A stretch of 13,924 nucleotides of DNA from Erysipelotrichaceae bacterium (GCA_030533035.1 JAUNJW010000019.1:1-13924), one strand, 5' to 3'; positions 7,050 through 13,184 are shown, counted from the first letter of the stretch. A program made the numbers and translations. Notes: generated by a model not told the origin, from the letters alone.

Positions 7050-8123
7050 ATGACGTATTACAGGGACACAACTTTCCGCGGAATCTACCGCTGCTTTCTT
7101 CTTTATGAAAGAGAAGCGTTTTTTGAAGAGCTCGGCAGTCTTCCTCTTTATGTCAGCCGCAGCCATGTGCTTGTGTACGGCTTTGCCGACCAGAAGAAGG
7201 GGCTTATGGTTTCCGTCCTCGGCTTTGCCGACATCACCGACAGCGGAAACATGAATATCACCCGCCTGCCGCAGAAGGAAAGAATCCATAAGAGAGTCGC
7301 TGAACTGGAAGATTTTGAATTCTGGCTGCTGGACGGGGAAAAGATGGGACTTGCAGAGAATTACAGCGACGTGGTTTCCTATTACGATTCCCTGGTGCCG
7401 GACCAGCTGCGCTCAATCCGTGAGCTCAACGCCCTGGATGAAATGCGCGACCGGTATTTCATCGATGATGTTTACTGCCTGGTCCCGCATAAGCGGATCA
7501 CTGTCCGCCTGGAAGGAATCCGCAATCATTATTTCTATGGCCGGGCCATGGAAGACGCGGAAGGGATCAGAAACGGCGATGAGATCCTGGTCACCATGAA
7601 GCTGTTCAATGATCATTTCTTCTGTGTCGCCGCTCCGGAACAGCAGGGCCTGCGGGCCAGCCGGGCGGAGGAGGCCATCCTGAGATACCGGCAGTCAAAT
7701 GACAAGCGTGACGGCCGGCAGGCAATGGACATCATAGCCCAGAGCGACGTCTATATCCCGGTGAATCTGCATGACGTCGATGAGGAGACAAGACAGCGGC
7801 TGGAAAAGGAACTGGAGGAAGGAAAAACGGAGCGCTTTACCGCTTCCGCCATCATCCGTCCCGGCACCGGCCGGGCCAATTCCTACTTCCCGGTGTTCAC
7901 GTCGGCGTTCCGGCTCAAAAGGTTCATGCCTTCGGCGGCAGCCATGAAACAGCCGGCGGCAGATGTGATCAAAGCACTGGCGGAGAATAACGCGGGCGCT
8001 TCGGGCATCGCCGTCAATCCGGATGAAAAGCCGGTTTTCCTGATCCCGGCTTCCGTTTTTCCGTATCTGCTCACAAAAAAGACCGGGGAAGATGAAATCC
8101 CTGATCAGAGTAAAATGAGTTAA
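7050..8123 (+). CDS. Protein with C-terminal SseB-like domain, function unknown
   Basis: The 357-residue soluble protein has no signal peptide or membrane segment. The C-terminal third (about 224-340) resembles the SseB N-terminal domain: DVYIPVNL, the ANSYFPVFTSAFRLKRF block (276-292) and SGIAVNPDEKPVFLIP (318-333). SseB was named in enteric sulfur metabolism work, but the domain is widespread and of unclear biochemical role. I do not recognise residues 1-220, which are rich in aromatic and acidic residues. ATG 7050 follows GGGAG at 7038-7042 with good spacing. The stop shares the bases TTAA with the convergent glutathione peroxidase gene, and no terminator separates them. Confidence 0.8.
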   Translation: MTYYRDTTFRGIYRCFLLYEREAFFEELGSLPLYVSRSHVLVYGFADQKKGLMVSVLGFADITDSGNMNITRLPQKERIHKRVAELEDFEFWLLDGEKMGLAENYSDVVSYYDSLVPDQLRSIRELNALDEMRDRYFIDDVYCLVPHKRITVRLEGIRNHYFYGRAMEDAEGIRNGDEILVTMKLFNDHFFCVAAPEQQGLRASRAEEAILRYRQSNDKRDGRQAMDIIAQSDVYIPVNLHDVDEETRQRLEKELEEGKTERFTASAIIRPGTGRANSYFPVFTSAFRLKRFMPSAAAMKQPAADVIKALAENNAGASGIAVNPDEKPVFLIPASVFPYLLTKKTGEDEIPDQSKMS

Positions 8124-8647
8124 AGCAGGGAAGCGACGCAGGCTTCAACGTCGGCCATGTCAGCGGTCGGCTCGAATCTTGCGACGACATTTCCTTTGCG
8201 GTCGATCACGAATTTTGTGAAGTTCCACTTGATATTGGGATTGTTTTCAAAATCGGGATCGATCTTGGCCAGATGCTTGTTCATGAATTCAGCTGCCTGG
8301 CCGGTAAAGCCTTCGAAGCCTTTCTGGCTCTTCAGGAATGTGTAGAGCGGCAGTTCATTTTCACCGTTGACATCGGACTTGTGCATCTGCGGGAACTGTG
8401 TTTTGTAGTTCATTGTGCAGAATTCGGTGATTTCCTCATCGGTGCCCGGAGTCTGGTGGCCGAACTGATTGCAGGGGATATCGAGAACTTCGAATCCCTT
8501 TTCTTTATACTTTTCGTACATCTCCTCAATCGGAGCGTAGTGGGGAGTGAAGCCGCAGCCGGTGGCTGTGTTGACAACCAGGACAACCTTGCCGGCAAAA
8601 TTGCTCATAGGCACTTCATTGCCTTTTCTGTCGATGACTGAATACTC
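8120..8647 (-). pseudogene. gpx: Glutathione peroxidase, main body (codons 5-179), 5' end split off by an IS element
   Basis: The product is a thioredoxin-dependent-type glutathione peroxidase that would reduce peroxides. The peroxidatic Cys is in NTATGCGFTPHY (Cys35 of the restored protein). The Gln is in CNQFGHQ, the Trp/Asn are in KWNF, and a second Cys in EFCTMNY is the likely resolving residue. All catalytic residues are therefore present. However, the coding frame continues upstream past the first usable start (GTG 8614) through EYSVIDRKGNE to 8647, where it meets the IS end. Joining these 11 codons to MGFY at 10493-10504 gives a normal 179-residue enzyme. A shorter 164-residue version could still start at GTG 8614, which has AAAAGG 7 bases upstream. 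It would lack the first beta-hairpin and is probably impaired. Confidence 0.9.
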
Positions 8648-8679
8648 GTGAACTACAAACGACTGAAGTCGCTTGCTTC
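8648..8679 (-). repeat. Right end of the IS: guide, hairpin and cleavage site
   Basis: Read on the minus strand: guide GAAG (8679-8676), an imperfect hairpin with CAAGCGAC (8675-8668) and GTCGTTTG (8663-8656) around the loop TTCA with one G-T pair, then TAGT and the cleavage tetranucleotide TCAC (8651-8648). The tnpB stop codon TAG (8655-8653) lies inside this end, only 5 bases from the junction. Confidence 0.85.
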
Positions 8680-8790
8680 CTGCTTCACAGACGAATTCTT
8701 ACAATCCATACCTTTCGGCATGAACGCAGAGGAATCAGCCTCCACAGGACTCTGAGCTCTTCGTTCCAAAGAGACTTCATGATCAAAAAG
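8648..8790 (-). ncRNA. Probable TnpB-associated omega RNA (reRNA) ending at the IS right end
   Basis: In IS605-group elements the RNA guide of TnpB comes from the 3' part of tnpB and the right end, and the guide proper is read from the flanking DNA. Here it would contain the right-end hairpin and continue into gpx, giving a guide that starts GAGTATTCAGTCATCG (complement of 8647-8632). The 5' limit near 8790 is my estimate and is not set by any signal. The basis is gene position and family knowledge; no RNA data are available. Confidence 0.5.
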
Positions 8791-9921
8791 CACCGCTTCC
8801 AGTATTGAATTGGCTGCCTTCTGATCCCGGGAATCATGATGATACCCGCAATACTTACAATCATAATCACGTTTGATTAACGGATGTTTTGTCAACATCC
8901 CGCATCTTGGACATATCTGGGTACTCGGATAGCTTCTGTCAACCACACGGACTTTGGAGTTGTGCTTCAACTTTGCTTTAACAGAGCCCATTGCGGAATA
9001 CTGAATCTTTCTTCCGAATAACCCTTTATGCCAGTTATGAATCATCTCATCCTGTATCGCAATCAGATCGTTATTGTATACGAGTTGATGATACGCTTTA
9101 TTGGCAGCGTCATAACGGCGCTGCTTGTCTTTCTTGTATGCCGCTCTTAATTTATGGCTTCTTCTCCAGTGGTTTCTTGTTTTATTTCCGCCATTGTGCT
9201 TATAGCCTTTGTTCACTCTTTTTGCGGCAAGCTTTGTCCCTTTGCTTTCAGGAATGCTTATATCTATGGTGCTCCCGTCGGTCATCGTCAGATTATGCCC
9301 GATTCCGAAATCAACGCCTTCCACATGTCCTGTATATACGGGTGTTTCCCTTTTCGTATAGCAGGTCACATAGATATAAATTCCATCCGCTTTTCTGACA
9401 AGCTTCGCATTGGCATATTCTGCCTCAGATGGAATCTGCTTCAGTCCTCTTACATACAAAGGTTTTTTAATCCCCTGGATTTTGACCCTGTTATGTACGA
9501 AGTCAATGGAATATGTGATTCCGTACTGCTTCAGATTCACGGAATTGCAGTAAGACTTGTATTTAAGAGCTCCGACTTTTTCACCCTTTTCCTTCTTGGT
9601 ATGAAGTGCTTTCAGTTCTGAATGAACCGACTTCACCATTGACTGCTTCATCTGGGAGCCGATGTACTTCAGTTCCCTCATTTCAATCTCTTTACCGACC
9701 TTGACAGGAACCTTTTTGAAATTGTCTTCAAGGCAGTGAATGTCACTGATCAGTGCGTTGCGGATCCATTTGGCCTCTCTGAAAATGCCGTTGACGGACT
9801 CTTTCTGCTCTTTATTCATCTTGTTGGAAACGGCTTTGATCTCGAAGGTTCTGCAGGTCATATTGGAATGACGGCGCTTTGTTTCTCTTCTCGTCTGGCC
9901 GATGCGTTGATTCTTGTTCAT
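8653..9921 (-). CDS. tnpB: TnpB, RNA-guided nuclease of the IS200/IS605 family
   Basis: TnpB is an RNA-guided DNA endonuclease, ancestral to Cas12, that helps the element persist by cutting sites left after excision. From the ATG at 9921 it has 422 residues. The RuvC residues are in place: GVDFGIGHN (Asp204), IQDEMI (Glu292) and SRDQKAANSIL (Asp366). The zinc ribbon is CPRC (337-340) and CKYC (355-358). The frame runs back to 9939, but the TTCACA/TATTAT promoter puts the transcript start near 9924, so ATG 9921 or ATG 9861 is likely; none has a good ribosome site. The typical TnpB N-terminal domain begins around the 9861 start. The gene overlaps its own element's right end and is divergent from tnpA. 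Confidence 0.92.
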   Translation of the reverse strand: MNKNQRIGQTRRETKRRHSNMTCRTFEIKAVSNKMNKEQKESVNGIFREAKWIRNALISDIHCLEDNFKKVPVKVGKEIEMRELKYIGSQMKQSMVKSVHSELKALHTKKEKGEKVGALKYKSYCNSVNLKQYGITYSIDFVHNRVKIQGIKKPLYVRGLKQIPSEAEYANAKLVRKADGIYIYVTCYTKRETPVYTGHVEGVDFGIGHNLTMTDGSTIDISIPESKGTKLAAKRVNKGYKHNGGNKTRNHWRRSHKLRAAYKKDKQRRYDAANKAYHQLVYNNDLIAIQDEMIHNWHKGLFGRKIQYSAMGSVKAKLKHNSKVRVVDRSYPSTQICPRCGMLTKHPLIKRDYDCKYCGYHHDSRDQKAANSILEAVLFDHEVSLERRAQSPVEADSSAFMPKGMDCKNSSVKQEASDFSRL

Positions 9922-9935
9922 ACATAAATTATAAT
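9907..9935 (+). promoter_or_regulatory. tnpA promoter
   Basis: TTGATT (9907-9912), exactly 17 bases, then the consensus TATAAT (9930-9935). Transcription would begin near 9942. The box overlaps the -10 region of the opposing tnpB promoter, so the two transposon genes may compete for polymerase. Confidence 0.65.
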
Positions 9936-9960
9936 ACATATGAGAGATTCGGAATGTGAA
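9931..9960 (-). promoter_or_regulatory. tnpB promoter
   Basis: On the minus strand TTCACA (9960-9955), 18 bases, then TATTAT (9936-9931); each box has one mismatch to consensus. The start would be near 9924, next to the second in-frame ATG of tnpB. Confidence 0.5.
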
Positions 9961-9996
9961 AATTATATGTTATTTTGGTGAAAAGGAGATTTACCT

Positions 9997-10428
9997 ATGA
10001 GAAGGCATATTGACAAGATTGAGGGTGCTAAACATGAGCGCGGCTATGTTTATAGCTTTCATTACCATCTGATCTGGTGCACAAAATACAGAAAGCAGCT
10101 GTTTACCACACCGGAACTTGCGGAAGAAATGAAGAACTTACTCTATTATGTCGCAGAGCTGAATGAAGTGGAAGTGGAAGAAATGGAAGTGATGCCTGAT
10201 CACGTGCATATGCTTATTTCTTTCAAACCCAAATACGCAGCTTCCAATATAGTCAAAGCACTGAAAGGTGCTTCAGGAAGAATGTTTCTTGCCAGCCACC
10301 CGGACATCAAAGCAAACGAATTCTGGGGAGGCCATATCTGGTCGCCGAGTTACTTCATGAGCACACTTGGCAATATGAGCAAAGAAACTGTCAGACAATA
10401 TATTCAGAACCAATATGCAAAAGAATAA
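9997..10428 (+). CDS. tnpA: TnpA, Y1 HUH transposase of the IS200/IS605 family
   Basis: The 143-residue protein is a single-strand-specific HUH transposase that excises and inserts the element as circular single-stranded DNA. The HUH metal motif is PDHVHMLI (His69, His71). The nucleophile is Tyr135 in ETVRQYIQNQ. The FHYHLIWCTKYRK start (21-33) is a family mark. The length is normal and there is no frameshift. The AAAAGGAGA site (about 9980-9988) fits ATG 9997. The gene reads outward to the left end of the element, whose hairpin (10453-10472) may also end its transcript. Confidence 0.95.
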   Translation: MRRHIDKIEGAKHERGYVYSFHYHLIWCTKYRKQLFTTPELAEEMKNLLYYVAELNEVEVEEMEVMPDHVHMLISFKPKYAASNIVKALKGASGRMFLASHPDIKANEFWGGHIWSPSYFMSTLGNMSKETVRQYIQNQYAKE

Positions 10429-10452
10429 TACTTTCTATATTGCGCCATTCAT

Positions 10453-10492
10453 CCCGTGTCTGAAGGCACGGGCTTTCTGGACGGTTTTCTTA
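10453..10492 (-). repeat. Left end of the IS: hairpin and guide
   Basis: Read on the minus strand the element begins TAAGAAAACC at 10492. The guide AAAG is at 10476-10473, then the hairpin CCCGTG (10472-10467) / CACGGG (10458-10453) with TTCA at its apex and one unpaired position in the stem. AAAG with target TTAC is the same left-end pair as in IS608. On the + strand the hairpin lies 24 bases after the tnpA stop. Confidence 0.85.
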
Positions 10493-10504
10493 GTAAAATC
10501 CCAT
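10493..10504 (-). pseudogene. gpx: First four codons of glutathione peroxidase, cut off by the IS
   Basis: ATG GGA TTT TAC encodes MGFY, followed at once by the TAA contributed by the IS left end. The ribosome site AAGGAGA (10518-10512) is well placed at 7 bases. The restored start MGFYEYSV fits the usual glutathione peroxidase N-terminus. The final TTAC of this fragment is the IS target. Confidence 0.85.
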
Positions 10505-10571
10505 GATTGTTTCTCCTTCTTCTTTCTGCTTTCAGTTTATATAATTTTCGTTTCCCGCTCCATATCCATGC

Positions 10572-10596
10572 CCGGCCATCCGCCGGAAGATTTTTT
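10572..10596 (+). terminator. Weak terminator-like hairpin
   Basis: CCGGC (10572-10576) pairs with GCCGG (10582-10586), followed after AAGA by TTTTTT. No + strand gene ends directly before it except tnpA inside the IS. Confidence 0.4.
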
Positions 10597-10607
10597 ATTA
10601 TTTTGTT

Positions 10608-10624
10608 AACCTGGCAGGTTTTTT
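10608..10624 (+). terminator. Short terminator-like hairpin
   Basis: AACCT (10608-10612) pairs with AGGTT (10616-10620) around GGC, and TTTT follows. The stem is short, so efficiency would be low. Confidence 0.35.
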
Positions 10625-10674
10625 GACACCTGATTATGCATACGGCACAGATTCAGAAACCTTGGAAAAATTTT

Positions 10675-10703
10675 GGGCATGTTAACAGGATGCCCGCTTT
10701 TTT
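10675..10703 (+). terminator. Terminator upstream of the MerR-regulated unit
   Basis: GGGCAT (10675-10680) pairs with ATGCCC (10690-10695) and TTTTTT follows at 10698-10703. It lies 39 bases before the -35 box of the coiled-coil gene and would shield that regulated promoter from upstream reading, including from the IS. Confidence 0.65.
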
Positions 10704-10741
10704 ATATTCAGGGTGACAGCAGGGAGTTCTTATTTTAGGGC

Positions 10742-10772
10742 TTGTTTGTTCCGTGGGGAACCGCTGTATCGT
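10742..10772 (+). promoter_or_regulatory. MerR-type promoter of the coiled-coil protein gene
   Basis: TTGTTT (10742-10747), a 19-base spacer and TATCGT (10767-10772). The palindromic GTTCCGTGGGGAAC (10748-10761) starts directly after the -35 box and ends 5 bases before the -10 box. Long spacers filled by the operator are the mark of MerR-activated promoters. The same layout recurs at 12474-12505. Confidence 0.6.
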
Positions 10773-10812
10773 GAAAAAAACTGATCCTGTAACAGAAAGG
10801 GAGGAAATGCCA

Positions 10813-11865
10813 ATGAGTGAATACATCAGGCGGATCGATGAGGCTGACAAAGCCGTCAGGGAAGCGAAAAGGGCATTGAACAATGCTGAAAAAGAACGTG
10901 AAAAGAAACTGAAACAGATCGGCAGGGAGATCAGGGAAAACGAGGAATATATCACAAAACCCCGGAAAACCTATGCCGGCATCAGCTTGTACATCGACCA
11001 TATCGAATATCAGAAACAGAGCTATGTGCTGAATGAAAACACATATGCCGAAGTGACTGCCGGCGCTGGCGCTGAACAGAAAGCAGAGGAGAAGAGCCTT
11101 TATATTCATGTCCGCAGCGATGAAGGAGAATTTACCGCTGTAACAAAAACAAACGATGAGGCAAAGGCAGGACAGTTTGCCGGTGAGATCAACAGCTTTG
11201 CTCTGGCAGCTGAGCAGGAAGTGGAGATGGCGCAGAACAATCTCGATGACGCAAGGGAAAAACTCAGGGAAGCGGAAGCTGATTTCACGGAAATCAACAG
11301 GGCTGCTGAAATTCTGGAAGAAAAGCAGCAGGCAAAAAGAGCCCTGGAGGCTTCCTCCTCCGCGGCCGAAAGGGAACAGCTGGACGCCCGCAACAAAAAG
11401 AGGAAGAAGATGACCGTGATTGCGGCAGTTGTGGTCATGATCCTGGCCGCCGCCCTGTTCTCTAAGCCGAAGAAGGATAAAACCCCTGATACTGCACCGG
11501 TTGCCGCAGAGACTGAAAAACCGGAAAAGACACCGGAACCCACCCCCGCACCGACTGCGGAGCCGACGCCGGAGCCGACGGAAGAACCTGCGCAGACAGC
11601 TTCGGGCATCCGGCCGGAATTCCAGAAATCGATGGAAGCCTATGAAGCCTTCTTTGATGAGTATGTGGCTTTCATGAAGGACATCGATGAAGACAATGTG
11701 TCCCTGGACCAGATGAGCCGCTACCTGGATTTTCTGAACAAATACAGCGAAGCCATGGAGGCCCTCGACGCCATTGATGAAAGCAAACTGACGCCGGAAG
11801 AAGACCTGCTTTACGCGGAAACCATGCTCAGAATCGACAAAAAGCTTCTTGAGGCAGCCAACTGA
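10813..11865 (+). CDS. Coiled-coil, single-pass membrane protein with C-terminal DUF6591-like domain
   Basis: The protein has 350 residues. Residues 1-48 and about 130-195 are charged, Ala/Glu/Lys-rich helices with coiled-coil character. The part between them (about 53-112) looks like a small beta domain. One membrane segment lies at about 200-216 after the basic stretch NKKRKK, so the N-terminal part should be cytoplasmic. A Pro/Thr/Glu linker (about 237-260, TPEPTPAPTAEPTPEPTEEP) leads to an outside helical domain starting GIRPEFQKSMEAYEAFFDEY, which resembles DUF6591 domains of Bacillota surface proteins. I chose ATG 10813, 8 bases after GGGAGG; ATG 10807 is only 2 bases from it. It starts the unit that ends in merR, so it may sense or respond to an envelope signal; that role is inference. 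Confidence 0.85.
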   Translation: MSEYIRRIDEADKAVREAKRALNNAEKEREKKLKQIGREIRENEEYITKPRKTYAGISLYIDHIEYQKQSYVLNENTYAEVTAGAGAEQKAEEKSLYIHVRSDEGEFTAVTKTNDEAKAGQFAGEINSFALAAEQEVEMAQNNLDDAREKLREAEADFTEINRAAEILEEKQQAKRALEASSSAAEREQLDARNKKRKKMTVIAAVVVMILAAALFSKPKKDKTPDTAPVAAETEKPEKTPEPTPAPTAEPTPEPTEEPAQTASGIRPEFQKSMEAYEAFFDEYVAFMKDIDEDNVSLDQMSRYLDFLNKYSEAMEALDAIDESKLTPEEDLLYAETMLRIDKKLLEAAN

Positions 11866-11883
11866 GAAAGGCGGCGATGCGGT

Positions 11884-12066
11884 TTGAAAAACAAAGACCT
11901 GAACAGGGCTCTGAGAATCCTGATTATCTGTGAAGCGATCCTGATGATCTGCGCGGCTTACAGGCTGTCCGGCGGTGTGCCTGCCAATCCCATGTCCTGT
12001 GTGCGCGACGGCACGATGTTCGCGGCCGGACTGGTGCTGGGGCCGGCAGTCACAAGAGACTTATGA
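11884..12066 (+). CDS. Small membrane peptide between the coiled-coil protein and MerR
   Basis: The 60-residue product starts at a TTG (11884), with AAAGGCGG about 10 bases upstream. It has a hydrophobic helix at about 9-28 (ALRILIICEAILMICAAY) and a second weaker one at about 43-57. Its TGA stop overlaps the ATG of merR in the sequence ATGA (12063-12066). This translational coupling is the best evidence that it is a real gene. I know no family for it. Confidence 0.65.
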   Translation: MKNKDLNRALRILIICEAILMICAAYRLSGGVPANPMSCVRDGTMFAAGLVLGPAVTRDL

Positions 12067-12413
12067 ACAATCCGACGACCTATTACACAGTGGGGGAAAT
12101 CTGCATCCTGACAGGCGTCACCCGGAAAACCCTGTTCTACTATGACCGGATTGACCTGCTCAGGCCGGTCAGAAGAACAGGCGCCCAGAAGCACAAGCTC
12201 TATGACAATACTTCCCTGGAACAGCTCAGGCAGATCATAGAGTACCGGGACGCCGGTCTGCAGATCGCTGAAATCCGGCAGCTGGTCAGCGATCCGGAAT
12301 GCAGCAAAAAAGAAATCCTTGAAAACGCGCTGAAAAGGATCACAGAGCAGAAAAATGAAAAAGAAAAAGAGATCCGGAGATTGCAGGACATGATCGCGGG
12401 ACTGCGGCAGTGA
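12063..12413 (+). CDS. Minimal MerR-family transcriptional regulator
   Basis: The 116-residue protein has the MerR winged helix-turn-helix at 7-75: YYTVGEICILTGVTRKTLFY, then YYDRIDLLRP and the second helix pair ending EIRQLV. A short coiled coil (about 83-115) forms the dimer. There is no effector-binding domain. The only cysteines are Cys14 and Cys80, so it lacks the metal-binding cysteine set of MerR, CueR or ZntR. It overlaps the preceding peptide gene by 4 bases. The palindromes before the first and last genes of the module fit MerR operators, which suggests it controls its own unit and the DUF4230 gene. Confidence 0.9.
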   Translation: MNNPTTYYTVGEICILTGVTRKTLFYYDRIDLLRPVRRTGAQKHKLYDNTSLEQLRQIIEYRDAGLQIAEIRQLVSDPECSKKEILENALKRITEQKNEKEKEIRRLQDMIAGLRQ

Positions 12414-12444
12414 GCAAATCGCTGCCGCTCTTGAAAGAACGTCC

Positions 12445-12460
12445 TGTTCCCCGGGGAACA
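12445..12460. promoter_or_regulatory. Perfect 16-bp palindrome, candidate MerR auxiliary site
   Basis: TGTTCCCCGGGGAACA is a perfect palindrome 32 bases after the merR stop. Its 14-base core GTTCCCCGGGGAAC differs at two central bases from the site at 10748-10761 and shares half-sites with 12480-12494. No promoter boxes surround it, and no T-run follows it, so a terminator is unlikely. Confidence 0.55.
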
Positions 12461-12473
12461 CGGCAGATTCCTG

Positions 12474-12505
12474 TTGACTGTTCCCCGCGGGAACGGTCAT
12501 ACAAT
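12474..12505 (+). promoter_or_regulatory. MerR-type promoter of the DUF4230 gene
   Basis: TTGACT (12474-12479), a 20-base spacer and TACAAT (12500-12505). GTTCCC-CGC-GGGAAC (12480-12494) is a perfect 6-3-6 inverted repeat that starts directly after the -35 box and ends 5 bases before the -10 box. Both boxes are near consensus, but the spacing is too long for normal sigma-A use, as in MerR-activated promoters. Confidence 0.75.
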
Positions 12506-12531
12506 TCACGGGAAAAGAAAAGAGGAAAACC

Positions 12532-13128
12532 ATGTTAAAGAAACTTATTGCTTTGCTGGCGGGCATTGCCATCGGCATTATAGGTACCGTCGGTTACAAC
12601 ATGTGCATGCCGAAGAAAAGAACCGCTGTGCCTTCAGTGACAACCGACGACATTGAAGGGCGCATCAACAGTATCGGCGAGCTCTCAACAGCGGAATATG
12701 TTTACACCATTACCCAGACAGCCGACAAGGCAGCCTTTGAGCTGCTGAACATCAAGATTCCGTTCACATCCAGCCGCATTGTCTACAGCTATTCCGGCAC
12801 CATTAAAGCAGGTGTTGACTTCTCGGAAATAAAAGCCAGAGCTGACAGCAGTACCGGTACGATCCATATCACTCTGCCGGAAAGCACAATTCTCTCCAAT
12901 GAGCTGGACAATGACAGCCTGACTGTCTATGACGAAAAGAACAGCATCTTCAACCGTTTCTCATTTTCGGACATGAACGCGTCCCAGGCGGACCTTAAGC
13001 AGACAGCTGAACAAAGCGCCATTGAAAAAGGGCTGCTTGAGACCGCGGACTTCAATGCCCGCGAGCTGATTGAAAAAACAGTTTCCTCCATGTACGGAAA
13101 CGGTGATTATACAGTCATCTTTGAATGA
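12532..13128 (+). CDS. DUF4230-family membrane-anchored protein
   Basis: The 198-residue protein has an N-terminal membrane segment at about 4-21 (KLIALLAGIAIGIIGTVG), an uncleaved anchor or signal, and an outside domain. The DUF4230 marks are SYSGTIKAGVDFSEIK (86-101), IHITLPESTIL (111-121) and the segment LTVYDEKNSIFNRFSF (130-145). The family is common in Bacillota and Bacteroidota and has no known activity. The ATG has AGAGGA upstream. It has its own promoter with the MerR-type operator, and a terminator directly follows it, so it forms a separate unit of the same regulon. Confidence 0.88.
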   Translation: MLKKLIALLAGIAIGIIGTVGYNMCMPKKRTAVPSVTTDDIEGRINSIGELSTAEYVYTITQTADKAAFELLNIKIPFTSSRIVYSYSGTIKAGVDFSEIKARADSSTGTIHITLPESTILSNELDNDSLTVYDEKNSIFNRFSFSDMNASQADLKQTAEQSAIEKGLLETADFNARELIEKTVSSMYGNGDYTVIFE

Positions 13129-13140
13129 ACCGGACACAGA

Positions 13141-13176
13141 AACGACGCAGTCATTGAACTGCGCCGTTTTATTTTT
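13141..13176 (+). terminator. Terminator of the DUF4230 gene
   Basis: The 11-base arms at 13141-13151 and 13158-13168 pair with one mismatch around CATTGA, and TTATTTTT follows. It lies 12 bases after the stop. It may also weakly serve the convergent peptidase gene. Confidence 0.85.
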
Positions 13177-13184
13177 CAGTTTTC

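Larger units (their letters stand above)
8648..10492 (-). mobile_element. IS200/IS605-family element (IS605 group, IS608-like ends), 1845 bp
   Basis: The element carries a Y1 transposase gene (tnpA, + strand) and tnpB (minus strand), divergent, with no terminal inverted repeats and no target duplication, as usual for this family. I set the ends by restoring the interrupted gpx reading frame. On the minus strand the order is target TTTTAC, left end at 10492, right end finishing TTCAC at 8648, then gpx. Each end has a subterminal hairpin with a TTCA loop, preceded by a 4-base guide: AAAG at the left and GAAG at the right. These are the pairs predicted for cleavage sites TTAC and TCAC from IS608 rules. 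Both genes look intact, so the element may be active. Confidence 0.93.
10505..10741. other. Intergenic stretch holding the gpx leader and several hairpins
   Basis: No coding frame here looks real. The left part holds the ribosome site of gpx and an AT-rich stretch (TTATATAA near 10540-10550) that could be its -10 region; I see no good -35 box. The middle and right hold three + strand hairpins with T-runs. A perfect TTGACA at 10623-10628 has no -10 box at a usable distance. Confidence 0.5.

Noticed and set aside
10621..10655. Perfect -35 box TTGACA at 10623-10628
   Set aside because: No -10 box lies 16-19 bases downstream, so I do not call a promoter here.
11500..11600. Short repeated bases encoding Pro-Thr-Glu
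   Set aside because: This is a low-complexity linker in a membrane protein; it has no spacer structure of a CRISPR array and no regular DNA repeat unit.
11106..11609. A 167-codon minus-strand open frame rich in Ser, Ala and Gly
   Set aside because: It is the shadow of the Glu/Ala/Pro-rich coiled-coil and linker region of the + strand gene.
12445..12460. GC-rich palindrome as a merR terminator
   Set aside because: It has no loop and no T-run, and its half-sites match the two promoter palindromes, so an operator is the better reading.
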